From contig CM051511.1 of the NCBI GenBank assembly GCA_028015205.1, positions 2,666,001 through 2,730,000 of the forward strand: a DNA stretch of 64,000 nt, written 5' to 3'. Shown here one piece after another: positions 1-12,615 of the stretch. A program made the translations under genes and the position numbers. Source of the DNA: Mytilisepta virgata. Taxonomy: Eukaryota > Mollusca > Bivalvia > Mytilida > Mytilidae. Each line of letters opens with the position of its first letter. Within the stretch, counting starts at the first letter, position 1. The notes under the pieces were generated by a model, which saw nothing but the letters and a program-made list of their open reading frames with translations, was not told the origin of the DNA and did no database searches.

Positions 1-1269
1 AAATATATAGAAAAAGTATAAAATTGAAAAATAAAATATAGACATCAATGTTCAAGGAGAAAGGAGGTAAGAACATGTTCATTGTTCGTTGATACTGATT
101 CGAAGCATCCAAGATGCCTACGTATAGTATTTTTGAGTTATCTTTCTTTCTTTGTAGGAAATACCCACATAGAGTTGAATTTATATAATTGTCACTCTTT
201 TGTCCTGATGGTACCCTGTCAATCCTGTATACTGAACAATGTTTCACGTTAGTTTTTGATTCATTAGTTATTGGTCATCTTACGCTTCCATTATTGTTTT
301 TTTGCATCGGTCCTTGATCTCTTCTCCAGCTGAACAACCTATAAAGGGGTCATAAAGCTTGCTCATCTGGATAAGGGACGAGGTGGACATATAATTTATA
401 TTTTCTTTACTTTCTTGTTAAACACGCCCGTGTGGGAAGAATCACACATATATACTGTTATTAATCAGCATTATTGTTTAAAAAAGAAGTATTATCTGTA
501 TTTATGTATCTAATCAATGTGTTGTATTGTGTTGTCATTATATATGCCTCTTAAATGGGGCCCTTAATTGGTAATAAAAACTTGAACTTGAACGTGAACT
601 TTATTATTTTGTTTTTTATCAATTGTGTACAGTGCCAAGGTAGACAAGGAAATTTGTGTACACACGTTCAATCAGTATTCCTTCAATTTTAATTTATTTG
701 TAAATGATGCTGGTGTAATATTATAGATACGTTGCAAAATCGTGTGTGTATTACCCTAAATAGATATATTGAATTATGGTTGCTATATTTCTTTCGAACA
801 AATTTTGACTATCCGATTGAAAATTAGTTCAGCATTGAAGCTATGCAATTAACCAGAATTAAACACACTCAGGAACTAATATTATATCGAATCATATTAG
901 GGACGAGATCAAAAGTTCAATGTATGATATAAAACCTAATACAAATAGTTTGGGGTGGGGGTGTAAAAATCGCTGCAAGTTTTGTTATCCGACATCGATT
1001 TTCGGATTGAAAAATACGGATTCAAGTCAATATACAGAACAAACATACATTGTTGAGGAAAAACAGGACCCATGATACAAAAAGTATACGCACAAAGCAT
1101 CTGCCCATATTGGCAATCGATTTTCCCAAATTAAGTTAAGAGGGAGGTGGGGGGGGGGGGGGGTGTTAGTGAAACAACTATGTGAATTACCGGCAAGTTT
1201 TTTATCCTACATTGAACTAACCAACGAATATAACTATTTATAGATTATTCAAACCATCTGACAGTTTTA
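1..1269. other. AT-rich non-coding stretch with an old LINE 3' tail
   Basis: No coding region is convincing here. Around 540-600 a short GC-richer stretch followed by repeated ACTTGA-like units resembles the 3' end of a LINE copy. A run of 15 G lies at 1149-1163. The rest is AT-rich sequence in which I see no structure. Confidence 0.4.
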
Positions 1270-2420
1270 CCGTACATGTAGCAATAAAACACGTGTATAA
1301 GAAGGCAAATAAAGCTATTTTCAGTATGAGAAAATCTTTATTCTATAAGTATATCAATTTAAAACTATACCTTAAGACTTTTCGAATCGTGTATTACGCA
1401 TATTTTATTGTATTGTAGTGAAGTATGGTCCTGGGATTATCTTATCAGAGATAATATAGATTATAAAGTAAGATATTTAAACTTTCCACCAATTAAAATA
1501 CTGCTGATATTTACGAAATTTGTATTAGGTGTGCGTAGATGAGCTGTTAATTTGCCAGCATTTTCAGAACTTGGTATTGTACCATGGCAATTGATGCCAT
1601 AAAGTTGTCAGTTGGTTTTTGGCATAATTTAACAACCGCTAGTCCTATCAGTATTGTTCATGTGCACATAAAGGAAAAATTAAAAAAAACTCAAGAAAAG
1701 ATTTACATATAAAATTCAAAAGTTTTTTTACGAGTTTGGGTTTGCACACGTATGGAATAATCAAACTACTTTGTATAGGAGTAGGTTAATGTTTTTTCTC
1801 AAGAGAAAAAAACTGAAGAAAATTCCATTTATTACTGGAAATAATGTCTATTTCAAGATGACAATAAACCCAATAAAAATATGTTATAAAGAACGTACAG
1901 GCTGTTGAAAATTGAATCTGATATGGAAAATAATCTTTCATTAAATATTGATAAAGATGTATCAAATTTCGTCCAATTAAGAATAAGCAATAGCAAATTA
2001 TTGATTGAACAAGGGCGCCATCAGAATACTCCATTAAATCACAGAATTTGTCCTCTCTGTCAAGTTGAAGTTGAGGATGAATTCTATTTTCTTATAGTTT
2101 GCCCTAACTTAGAGCCCATATGGCATTCGAAGGTAACATTAGTTTAGCTATGCCAACGTATAACTCTAAAATAGAATTAGAAAAAAATCTATCCTAGGAA
2201 ATAATACGATATTACGAAAACAAGTGTTCAGGGAATACATGAAATGTTTAAGAAAAGAAATATATTATTAGATGGTTAAAAAAAGTTTATAAAAACCTCC
2301 AGGTACTCAACCGAGATATTCACAGTTAATCATTTAAATTTGTATGTTATGTTTATTTTGATCATACAATTTATTGTATTTGATTGATAATCCTATGTTG
2401 GATTTTAGGATAAAAAAATA
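1270..2420 (+). mobile_element. Degenerate LINE ORF2 3' remnant
   Basis: Broken plus-strand frames give the region after a non-LTR reverse transcriptase: a segment like KKANKAIFSMRKSL, then a degraded VYYAYFIVL stretch, then ELG/PL-like residues and IDAIKLSVGFWHNLTT (about 1290-1640). The C-terminal Cys/His module follows at about 2040-2115 (RICPLCQVEVEDEF, then VC). Several in-frame stops and frame changes show it is dead. The gene-like 5' half of the element (endonuclease and most of the reverse transcriptase) is missing, as usual for 5'-truncated LINE copies. Confidence 0.7.
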
Positions 2421-2886
2421 ATTGTATTGGAACCCGAGAGGGAGTTTCGTCCCACACTTTCAATTCTACTCATTCAACATTAAAAAAGCAATAAGAATAT
2501 TAACAAACTTTCTGTAATAGTTTGAAAAATTTCGAAATGAACCTTTTCCAGCAGTGAAACTAGAGTAAGAAAGACAACTCTTATTTTTTAAAAGATACAA
2601 GAAGTTCATATTTTCCAAGTTCATATTAGTCCGAGGAAGATTTGCACGAGAGAGTTTGTTCAGCTCTGGTCGACAGTCAGCATATCAAAAATGTCCAGTA
2701 ACAAAAAGTGTAAAAACAAGTAAAACATGACTGATTTTGTAAATTTTTTAATTAGGTTTTTAAAATTTTTTCTCACTTTTCAAACACATATAAAATCACA
2801 AAATTTAACAAAGAAAAACATACAAAAGGTCATTAAAGCACTTGTGGTCCCATGCATATTTACATCGGAAAAAAAACACTCCCAAA
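2421..2886. other. Spacer between the LINE remnant and the HES gene, including the likely HES 3' UTR
   Basis: AT-rich sequence. On the minus strand, just past the HES stop codon, it should contain the 3' UTR. I see no canonical AATAAA close to the stop; an ATTAAA variant lies near 2747. No other gene is seen. Confidence 0.4.
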
Positions 2887-4282
2887 TTACCAAGGACGCC
2901 ACAAAGGTTCGTCTTTTAATGCACTAGCAGACGAAAGCGAGACGGGACTAGAACGATGTGTTGATGTTTCTGGTTTCAAGCAAACATAATTTGATAGTTC
3001 ATTTTTACTGTCCATTCTAGCTTCTCTTACTAAGTCCAAAAATTTACCCTGGCTTGAATAAACATCACATTTAGGTTGATGAGTAGCAACAGTTCTTTGA
3101 TTTAGTGTAATTGATTGTCCATTTTGCAACATAACTGGTTCAAACGATTTGGAATCACAACGCATGTCCGTGTGTGAATGTGGAACGGAGTACAAGTTTG
3201 AATGTAGAGAATAGTCACTAGATTGGTCTGGAAACGGAACCAGAAGACGTTCTGAAGGCAACGACATGACGTCACGTCCGTTCTGTGGAATCTGAACATG
3301 CAGTGGTTGAAGAGGAATCTGTCCATTGTTCAAAGACGACGGACTAGTATTCTGTGTAATGTGGTGCATAACACGATTTCGGACGTTATCGTTGACTCCC
3401 TGTGTAGATCCTAGATACCTTGCGACTTCATTTGCACATTCAGCATATCCTAGACTATACTTTGCGGCAACAGTTGGGTCAGCTGCCATTGCAGAAGTTA
3501 TCTGACGTCTCTGTATAGAACGTAAATATTTGACGGTCATTTCCAAAATATCTGCTTTTTCTAACTTAGAGTAATGTGTTGCCTGAAAAATAGTAAAGAC
3601 ATAATAAAAAGTTTGTCGAAATACATTTAAATAATATGAAATACATGTACAATAAATTCTAATTATTAGAACCACTTGTAATAACATTGCAGCACTTATG
3701 ATTTTGTTGTTTAAGTACCATGCAGTAGACTTGAATACTAGTATCGGTTAATTGTTGTATGGGTATCTTCATTCAATAAGAAACCACAACTTGTATCTAT
3801 AAGATTGAAAAACAGTATATAATTTTCAAATTGCAGTATTTCTGCGAAAGCTACATCCACAGTTCCACGACGGACAACGTTTATTACAAGTAATTGACTT
3901 AAAATCTGAAAAATTATTCATTCAAACAAGGTATTTCTCAAATCAAATACTTACGTCTTTCTTCATTGCCTGTAGAACTAGCGATTTCAGCTGTAGTAAA
4001 CAGTTGTTAATTCTTGCCCTACGTCTCTTCTCCATTAACGGCTTTTTGCTCTGCAATACATAAGATACTTTTCGTAAGTTCCCAACTACTATAATGTATA
4101 AATTATGTATATAATTTCCAATTAAATTGTGACATGAATTAAAATTAAAATATTACTCATAAACTGCAAATTTGTGTTAATTTATCTAATTGCGAGTATC
4201 TAAATAATGCACAATTTACCTTTCTTGACAGTTTTTCATCCATAGCGGTATTTTCTATATTGTGAATGTCCATTTCATACAT
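2887..4282 (-). CDS. HES: HES/Hairy-family bHLH-Orange transcriptional repressor, three exons
   Basis: A nuclear repressor of the Hairy/Enhancer-of-split family, which binds E/N-box DNA and recruits Groucho/TLE. The exons are 4282..4220, 4050..3955 and 3582..2887, joined at GT-AG sites in frame, giving 284 residues. Residues 1-21 are a short N-terminus. Residues 22-80 form the bHLH: the basic region [14 protein letters not shown] has the family's proline, and [15 protein letters not shown] is helix 2. The Orange domain is at about 93-130 ([18 protein letters not shown]). The last four residues are WRPW, the Groucho-binding motif. The intron between MKKD and [11 protein letters not shown] sits where many HES genes have one. 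The start ATG gives a clean exon 1 with donor GTAAAT. The nearest alternatives are the HES1, HES4 and hairy subgroups; HEY is excluded because it ends in a YRPW-type motif. Confidence 0.96.
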
Positions 4283-4358
4283 AGTTGTCCAGTTTCAGAT
4301 GGTCTTTACAGTTAGAAAGTTTATCAACAAGTGTAACCCTAATCGTTTGTCAACCACA

Positions 4359-4364
4359 CTTATA
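4359..4364 (-). promoter_or_regulatory. TATA-like box of the HES gene
   Basis: TATAAG on the minus strand about 80 bp upstream of the HES ATG. It would place the transcription start near 4330 and give a 5' UTR of about 50 nt. Confidence 0.45.
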
Positions 4365-4413
4365 CTCGATCAACATGTGGTTCAATAGCGATGTGAAGCT
4401 ATTTACCCTTAGG

Positions 4414-4421
4414 TTCCCACG
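4414..4421 (-). promoter_or_regulatory. Su(H)/RBPJ-type site
   Basis: CGTGGGAA on the gene strand, a full match to the high-affinity Su(H) consensus YGTGRGAA, about 50 bp upstream of the TATA-like box. Confidence 0.6.
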
Positions 4422-4611
4422 GTTAGATGCCTCAGCATGCGACCAATCACGATTCGTCTATTTCGCGGGAAATAATCCAGCATTTATGCATCCGACGATT
4501 TGATTGGATCTTACCAAGTAGCCCTTTAAAATGACTGTGTCGGAATGTCAATCAAGTGTTTTATCGGTTGTAATCTAACTGTGTCCACGTGCCATAATGA
4601 TTATACAGTTT

Positions 4612-4619
4612 TGTGGGAA
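4612..4619 (+). promoter_or_regulatory. Su(H)/RBPJ-type site
   Basis: TGTGGGAA on the plus strand, opposite in orientation to the site at 4414. It matches YGTGRGAA and lies 330 bp upstream of the HES ATG. Confidence 0.5.
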
Positions 4620-4769
4620 AACTCCGCCTTTTCTCGATCTTAATTATTGTGTAAATACGAAGCGTGATAACCGAATCGCTTACAATACTTGTTTACGGCG
4701 GGCTCGTGGCCGCCTTATCATAAATGCTCCCTGTTTGTGAAGGAATGCAATATCTTTTTTGTACTGGCT

Positions 4770-4777
4770 CGTGGGAA
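4770..4777 (+). promoter_or_regulatory. Su(H)/RBPJ-type site
   Basis: CGTGGGAA on the plus strand, with a second weaker GTGGGAA 11 bp further on at 4788-4794. Both point the same way. Confidence 0.5.
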
Positions 4778-4830
4778 AATACTTCAAGTGGGAAGGTTAA
4801 ACTTTTTTAATCGAGAGTAAATGAATGTAC

Positions 4831-7800
4831 ATCATGAGAAACATTTTTGTACCACCTGCTTTTAATTTGGACAGTAAATATAAGAAGGTCGTTTCAAAGT
4901 TCAATTGATTCAATGGTTAACTGGTGTTTGATTATGTTAAATAAATTATATATTAAATTCAGTGTATTTCCTAACAGTTCGCCTGCGGACACTGTTTGGA
5001 CAGTTTATTCCGTTAAATAACTGTTTTAACGTACTCTTTCAGAATTTTTCGGTGTTGAGGTCATTTGACCAGTAAATATTTTGACACAATGCCACAAGGC
5101 ATGTGCAAACTAATTCTTGACACTAATAATAATACGGATAAAAATGACAAGAAACATGCTACATCTGACCAATAAATATTTGCATAATTATGATTTAATG
5201 ATTATACATATAATTAGATTATCAATATTTGCCCAAGTGAAGCCTGCAAACAAATGATTTGTGTTATATATTTTTATGTAGTAGATTTGATTCAAAGAAA
5301 TAAGCACCACAAGAAAAAAAATTGAGTTTTTTTAATATAAAGCTTCATCAATTCAAATAAACCCACTATACTCCCAAAGACAAGACATTGCAATGACATA
5401 TACACACAAAACAACAAAATAGTATATAAAGAAATAATTTAAAGCTTGTATTTTTTGTATGTAGGATCTTCCCTCCTCAGTTCTAATGACCGTTTTATGA
5501 AGAACACAAACTGCCTTAAAATCAGGTGAGGAAGTTTCTTAATAATCGGAGTATCGATATAATCTTTAATATTTATATATATAATGCTGTGTTGAATTTA
5601 TTAATAAATTTGTTTTCTGAAGAATTGTTAGACATATTTATTTTTAAATAATCATTTAAGGATTTTTTTTTCCGTACCACACACGTAAATTTCTGTTATA
5701 ATATATAAGTTTTGAACCAGTGAATACATCTTAATAAAAAATTGATATATTACGTAAACAAAAGATTTTATACTGTAGACGTGGTTTTTTTATTGCCAGT
5801 GCGGGGGATCTTCACATAAACGCCTGTCGTGCGCGCCATAAATTGTCCAAACTCCACCTGGCCCGTTAACGGAAATGAAGTTTTGTCTTTGGAATTCCGT
5901 GCACGTGTATGGGAGTATTTCAGTCCCTAGAAATAAATTTTCACCTGGCATATATCCGGCTTTATTATTCATTTAAGTCTGAATAATTAGATATTTTACA
6001 TGGGTCTTATTTATCATGCATTGAAATGTCTCCATCTTGTTCGGAAGTGTATTACATCCGATTGTGTTTGGCAATGTCGCAGTTTTTTCCCTCATCTTTC
6101 ATCATTTGAAAATTCTTTTTTTCCTGTGAAGACTAGACGAGACAAAATCAGTTTTTGCAACCGTTTGACATGAAATCATTACTCTGCTTGATTTGTTCAT
6201 TCATATTATTTTAGCTGATGACACATTGAAATTTTAATTACTTTACTTGTTATACGAGTGGGCTATCGGAAATTCTACTCCAAATCCGACCGTGTTCACA
6301 CATTTAGTATTAATAGGCGTGATTTTCTTAACATAATCTAACTTCCGTTTTGTGTGACCTCGTGGGGAGTACGACTATAGTGTCCGTCACCCCTGCCCTC
6401 ATAAGTACTATAATATGACGAATAATTGAGCAATAACCACACTATAATTGTAAAATTGTATTGTATAAGTGATTATAATTAGATTTTTTCAATTACAGGT
6501 TATTTCAGACGTGTGAAAATTTTACGACTATGTTAAAAGTGTCACGTATTTTGAGAGTTTTTTCGATTTTATAATGTTATAGTAACACCTGAATAAGTAC
6601 AAAACTTATATAAGTTATATGTGACATGTTTTTGACATATTTGTTATTTATTATTATATTTAAACAAATATTGATTTAATTTCATAACTAAATGTCTCTT
6701 CATGTTCAAATCGTTAGAAATAATACAAATGATTTTTATTTATTTATTTATTTTTATGACTATTTCTAAAGCAAATATAAAACTCATATAATTTTTAGAT
6801 TTTGGTTAAAAATATTTGGACAACATTTTTTTTTCTCATACTAATTATTTATCAATTACAATTTGATGATTCATGAAACATTCTCTTATTTTCTGAACTA
6901 TGGGTATAACTGTGAGCTCCTTGTGGTTAATTGTTTGAAATCAGTTTGAATTCAGATTGAAATCGGGAAATATTTAACTTAAATAATCGAATGCATCGAA
7001 GTGCGTCACGTGTTTTGAGATAAACAATAAAAAAATCTTAGCACATCATCATTCTCTGTCTAGCACTCTATTGTAGTCTATTTAATCTTAACTGCAGTAT
7101 TTCAACGGTTCAAAAACTGCAAAAATTAAGTTAAACGATTTCTGACCCTATACCAGTGGCGACCTCTGCTCCGGTTAATTTTGATTTTAATCTGATTATA
7201 ATTGTAAATGTGTTAACAATATCAGGGATTATGATGTCTGATTGAGACAAGATACTATTTAAATTTACATTTAAAAACTCAATACGATATTCTTGCAGCC
7301 TTTAGAATGTCTAAAATATGCTGTGTTATCCGTTCTTTTCCCCACATAATATATTTCGTGTTTGTAATTAAGATAATGAAGCAGGTCTGAACAATTGACA
7401 TTCAGATTTGATGAGTCATAAGAATTTATTTTTATATTTATAGAGACGTTAAGTAACAAAATATATAATTTTTGGAACGTGTTAATCTTTAATTTTATGT
7501 TTTTACCTACTAGTTGTTTGATGCATCTGAAATTGAACAATTTAACAATTTCTGTTATTTTGGTTCCAACCGACATAAGATGCACTGAGCATAAAATGGT
7601 GATGGGTATAAAGAAATGTGTTGAAAACAATGCATAATTAAATTATATTACGTAACATCAAATTAGAAGTAAAAATCACCAGAAGAATACACTGTCTAGG
7701 TTTGTGCACACTGCAAAAAATATTCAAGACTTCTTGCTTCCACCACCCCTCCCCCCCAAAAAAAAGGTTGCCGCCCTCGCTTTTATGAATTTGTAAAGTC

Positions 7801-8256
7801 TTAGCTGGTTCCAAACGTCGAAATGCTCTCCTAGTCCTGAAAGAAAATCTTAATGCATAATAATTAGTCGAAATAATTTTTTTGAAGATTTAAAAATTTC
7901 TAAACGAAAAGTTTGATGACCTTTTGGAAATTTTTTTTTATTAAAAACTAACAAACCAATGGAAGAAGTTTAACGAAAGCGACAGTTTGAAAATCAACTT
8001 TGATTGGTGTATTTTGACTATAAAAGTGCATGTGAATTTCCTCTCCAAATATGATTTAAACTAACATTGGTTGTTTTGGGGTATTTAAGTTTTGTCTTTT
8101 TTTATATGCTAACATAAGAAACATCCGCAAACTTTAAAAGCATGTTTTTTTCTATAAATTTTATACACACAAGTTATTTTAATATGATTGAATATGTAAT
8201 CTGGCACTTTTCAGTAACCACTGATATGCCTGAAGTTCCAATTTATAAGCCTTTTT
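4831..8256. other. AT-rich region without recognised genes
   Basis: Apart from the candidate exon at 5790-5972, I see no supported coding sequence. There are short TTTA runs near 6740. A 119-codon minus-strand frame at 7271-7630 has AT-driven composition and no recognisable motif, so it is not called. Confidence 0.4.
5790..5972 (-). CDS. Unrecognised 60-codon reading frame or exon
   Basis: I do not recognise the product. The frame stands out because its codons are clearly richer in G and C than the DNA around it. The peptide is mixed rather than low-complexity, with motifs such as GYMPGENLF and NGPGGVWTIYG and two cysteines, and it ends in PPHWQ. An AG that could act as an acceptor lies inside the first codons. 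It could be the last exon of a larger minus-strand gene, a gene fragment or chance. There is no second exon that I can join to it. Confidence 0.25.
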   Translation of the reverse strand: MNNKAGYMPGENLFLGTEILPYTCTEFQRQNFISVNGPGGVWTIYGAHDRRLCEDPPHWQ

Positions 8257-8504
8257 AGGGAACAATAGTTTGGTTTTTATGAGGACGCAAAGAAGGAATT
8301 GAATTAAAAATGGCAAGCTAAAAATTTAGTGGTAAAAAAGACAGCATTCAGTATCAGTTGAAATCAAATAGTGGCATATTTTTTGAAAATTTGATTGGGC
8401 TTGTATGCCAAAAAACATTCTAAGATCCCAGATCACTTCCATGCCCACCCCCCCCCCCCCCCCCAAACCGCAACACACCCCATAAAAATCAAATGGTTGC
8501 TTCA
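8257..8504. mobile_element. Diverged MITE copy, same family as 19858-20118
   Basis: The right end contains CATAAAAATCAAATGGTTGC, identical to the right end of the element at 19858-20118 and preceded by the same kind of C-run (about 8443-8464). The left end (AGTTTGGTTTTTATGAGG) is a diverged inverted copy. Both copies are about 250 bp long. There is no coding capacity. Confidence 0.55.
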
Positions 8505-9799
8505 TTATTTTCTAACAATGAGAATGATGTATTATATATTGTTTAATATAACTTCCTTTTGAACTATTTTTATCTTTTTGTTGAGTGATAATTTTTGTTT
8601 TAAACATTTATTTCTCAGAATTCTTTTTAAACTGATATTATGTATGTATGTATTATAACTTTCTGTATCCTTTAATATTAAGAGAATTCACTTCTCATAT
8701 TTAAATTTTTCATTCTATTTCGGTTTATTTTTTTCATATTTGTTTTCGTTTGATGTGCATTTCACAACTCCCACTTTACTTTTTTCATTTTTCGGACTCA
8801 CCATTTAGGCTTACTTTGTTGTGTCATGCAGATAAACAGTCTTCGTTCCTCAAACATTTTTTTCTCTTCATTTTCTGATACTCTTTTAACTGCATAGAGC
8901 TACCAAAATCTAATTTAAATAATACAGTTTAAATGTATTTAAATTTTTTTAAAATCTTAATGTAAAAATCGTAAGTACTCCATCAAGCATTGGGTCAAAT
9001 TTTGCTAAAGCTTTCATTTATAAAAAAAAAAATAAGAGAAGACAATTTGATAAAACACAACATAGAGACAAAAGAAGTCAAATGACGGAGGAAGATAAAC
9101 AGTAACTATATAGTTAAGATGTTAGGGTGGTAAAATTTATATTTTCCTGCATCACTTAACTTATCTGAAGACTTAGTATAAAAACCTCAAATATCCAATA
9201 TATTTAAAAAAACGAAGGAAAAGGGCCATAATAAACTTGTGAAATATCAGGTCTTTTTCTAGAATAATGATAGTTACTTAAAATAAAAGAAACATATTGG
9301 ATTGTTTGCCCCTTTATCTTTGTTTTGCCGTTAGAATTTTTTTTCTTCAAATATTGCTATGGGTTATCTGAACAAGAAATACATAAGAACAAAGATATAG
9401 ATACTTTATATTTATTTCAATTAGATTTTTATCTATATATCAACCTTTAAGATCATAAATATTGTTATAAACTGAAGTACCTGTTCTTGGTTTCTCTTCT
9501 GAATTTTTACTTTAGTTTATACGAACCGTATATCCTCTTAAAATTGGTCAAATAGTTGAGCAGTTTTAGGTCATACCTCGTTAAAATTAGAATGTAAAGA
9601 ATATAAATTTCAAAGATAAATGGCAGAACCATAACAAAAGTACGAACGTTCAAAGTGACCACTTGAAAATAGAACGATTTTCTTTGTGTAATGCGAGTTG
9701 TTCTTCCGTGAGAACTCTATATTTGTTTTTTTTTAATAAGGTTCATTTGTTACTCAAACCAATTATACTACTACAGATACCACGACACAAAAAATTGAA
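8505..9799. other. AT-rich region, nothing recognised
   Basis: Very AT-rich sequence with many homopolymer runs. No gene, RNA or clear repeat was found. Confidence 0.4.
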
Positions 9800-9800
9800 A

Positions 9801-9978
9801 TAAAGTCTTGACACAATTATCAGTTGCCCTTTTCTGTTATTATTTTTATTATAAAAATTTAAATAAAGTCTGACACAATTATCAGTTGCCCTTTTCTGTT
9901 ATTATTACTATAAAAATTTAAATAAAGTCTGACACAATTATCAGTTGCCATTTCTGTTATTATTATAATAAAAATTAA
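9801..9978. repeat. Three tandem copies of a ~60-bp unit
   Basis: Units begin at 9801, 9864 and 9923 with TAAAGTCTGACACAATTATC (the first has one extra T) and each ends in an ATTATT/AAAAATTTAAA stretch. The copies differ by a few changes and short deletions, so this is a small young minisatellite. Confidence 0.85.
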
Positions 9979-12615
9979 TGTAGACAATATTATAAATAAT
10001 ATTAAATTTTTCAGTTGTGTGCTGCATTTTTTCTTTTCGCTTTGATTTCCTGTTGGGTTGATTAAAATTTTTGGATTACACACTTCTTTTAAACAGAAAA
10101 AAAATCACTGTTATTTCCTATTTATTTTTTGGAAATTCTATTGTGATGCATTCGTTGAAATACACAAGATTATTTGTCCAATACACTAAACTGGCGGCAT
10201 TTTCAAAGACAAGTAAGGGATAGTATGAAATAAATCAAGGAAAAGTCACTATGACCTTATAGTACTGACAAGTTAATGTCTTCTGTTATGGAAAGAAATT
10301 GTTACTTCCTTTCATCTTCATCTTATTCAATATAAAATTTCATCACCTAACGTTTTAATTGTTTTGTATGACAGCGGGCAAAGGGTCGCACAAACGACCA
10401 AGAAATTGCCGTAAAATTAACATGTCAGAATCTCAGCAGCTTACCATGTACATCAAATTTCTTAACAATATCGTTAAAGTTGCGATGTAATAATAAGGCT
10501 TGATATAAAATTGATGACCCCGTGATCAAAGGGATTCTTAAGGTGTAATTTAGTTGGTTCCCCTTCCAAACAACCAATTGTCTTTTGATAATCTAATTCC
10601 CAGCGTGCTTTTGGGTGCATCGGGAATTGGTCTATCAGCGTTTTCGGAATTTTTGAACATTGATTACGGTACGCGTTGAAAGGAGAAAATGGATTGGTTG
10701 TTACACACCGGCGGATAATAAAACAATTAAGATATCACACCCAAAAAGTTATGATAATCAAAAGAAAGGTTGGAATAATTCTCGGGGTTTCTTTGCTTTG
10801 AAAAGGATATATTGCATTTCTGAAACAGTTCAAGATAAAACTGCAATTACCGTTATCATATCACATAGTAACACGTTCTAGCTTAGAAACATCAGACAAC
10901 CGTAAACGACAGCAAAATTAGCTCACGTGTAATCAATTCATAATAGTAATCATAGAACACCTACACTAGTCAAAGTTTCAAATTTTTATTTCTCAAGACC
11001 CCGAGACAAAATATCTTAAACTTTAAAACAATTTCATTCACTTCATTTTTTGCAATTTTTTGAAAATTGTGTATATATTATTATTGACGTAATCTTTTCA
11101 TGACATAAGTAAAGAAGAAATAAATATTGATGATTATGATAATGAACCTGAATCGACATTTTAAATTCCGCTCCCAATTATTCAAAAGTTAAACAATTTT
11201 TCCGATTTTTAACTTTTTCCTTTATTACGCAATATTTCTATACAGATTTCCCCTGAGATACACATAAGAGTAGCCAATTTACAATTTACGACCTTAAACA
11301 GTAAGAAAATAAGTCAAAAAATTTAAAAAAAAAAAAAAAAAAACGAAATATGTATTCAACCTTTGAACAACTGTCCCCTTAGTTTACTTCGGTTGAAAAA
11401 AAACCCATTATCTGTCCGTGTTAATTTGGCTGCATTATGAAGACCAACCCAACACGGAATGTTTACAATTTCCATATAAAGCTCATGTTTTATAATTGTT
11501 CCCCTTTCTTTTGTACTTAACCCTATGACCAAATTAAATTTTCAACTTAAATCCATTTTCCTTGCAGCAAAATTTGTTTTTTGTACTATTTTTGTACAAT
11601 TAACGGACATCCCATCGTACTTCAGATGACCTTTTCCCTATATTCTTTCAAAGAATTTAAAGAAATACATGTATCAGAATTCAACTTTTAGCGGTGTATA
11701 AATCGAAAGGTATGTATCATAGAGACTTGATCTGATGAAATAATGGCTATATTACAGATATGAAATGTGCATGATGAACATAGAAAATGAATTATCTATT
11801 GACAGAAACTGAAAACGTTAGAAGTGAAGCACCTCATGCTGACAGACTGCAGTTTCAGGCAGAGTCCATTGTATATGTTTAAGATAACTTTTCAGTTATT
11901 TTATCAAATTATCCTTCAAAACAAACGTCTTCATGACAGTAATTGACATACATTTTTACCAGATAAATAGATATCAACAACAGAGGACGTCTGTTTAATG
12001 TTCAATCGTACGTGCAAATGCACGTGTAAATCACCAAAATATCTTGTTAATGATATGCCAGGGTCATCTGAAATTCATAATTCACTATTTGTATATTATG
12101 TGAATTGGAAGGGGGTTATCTGCACGTGCGTCACTTTGTCATCATCAAATCTTTATTTTGTAGTCTCAAATTCTATTTGCTTTCAGTCATAGATAATTTA
12201 AAAAAAAAAACATAAGACAGAAAAGCTACATTTTTGTGTCGTTTATTAGTACTTTCTCTTAAAAATCCCTCCCCATGCAAGTCACGCAACACAAAAATCT
12301 TGGATTTTGTAATACCAAATCGCACGTTGACATGAAAGCATGTCTTGAATTGTCATGGGTGCCTTTTTCTAATTTTGGGAACTCAGTTTATCAGGGTCAT
12401 TTATCTGCAAATCACATTCGTGTATAGCTCTGTCCTTTCACTCATTTGGTCATCTGCTCTTCAGATTGGCAATATTTGCTTCGGTTTTCAGTAAATAGCA
12501 AAAACCTATATTCCGTAATTCGACCAAATGACTGGAAAAGGTAAAGCCATTACCATCCAACATTTTAAAGCTATATAAAGACGCCTATAAAGATATTACC
12601 AAACATTTTATATAT
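9979..12615. other. AT-rich intergenic region, nothing recognised
   Basis: There is a poly-A run at about 11325-11343. Plus-strand frames of 73 codons (10660) and 64 codons (11998) have no recognisable motif and no splice context that I can support. From about 12500 the sequence leads into the tandem repeat block. Confidence 0.35.

Larger units (their letters stand above)
4283..4830 (-). promoter_or_regulatory. HES upstream region with Su(H)/RBPJ-type sites
   Basis: This is the flank immediately upstream of the HES start codon. It holds a TATA-like TATAAG about 80 bp before the ATG, Su(H)-type sites (YGTGGGAA) at 4414-4421, 4612-4619 and 4770-4777, a weaker GTGGGAA at 4788-4794, a CGCGGGAA at 4464-4471, CCAAT-type sequences near 4442 and 4502, and a CACGTG E-box at 4586-4591 that could serve autorepression. 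It is also less AT-rich than its surroundings. Clustered Su(H) sites just upstream of a TATA box are the known layout of Notch-responsive HES promoters; Notch control here is inferred. Confidence 0.7.

Noticed and set aside
7271..7630. 119-codon minus-strand frame
   Set aside because: Composition follows the AT-rich background, it has no motif and no codon bias, and no exon edges are supported.
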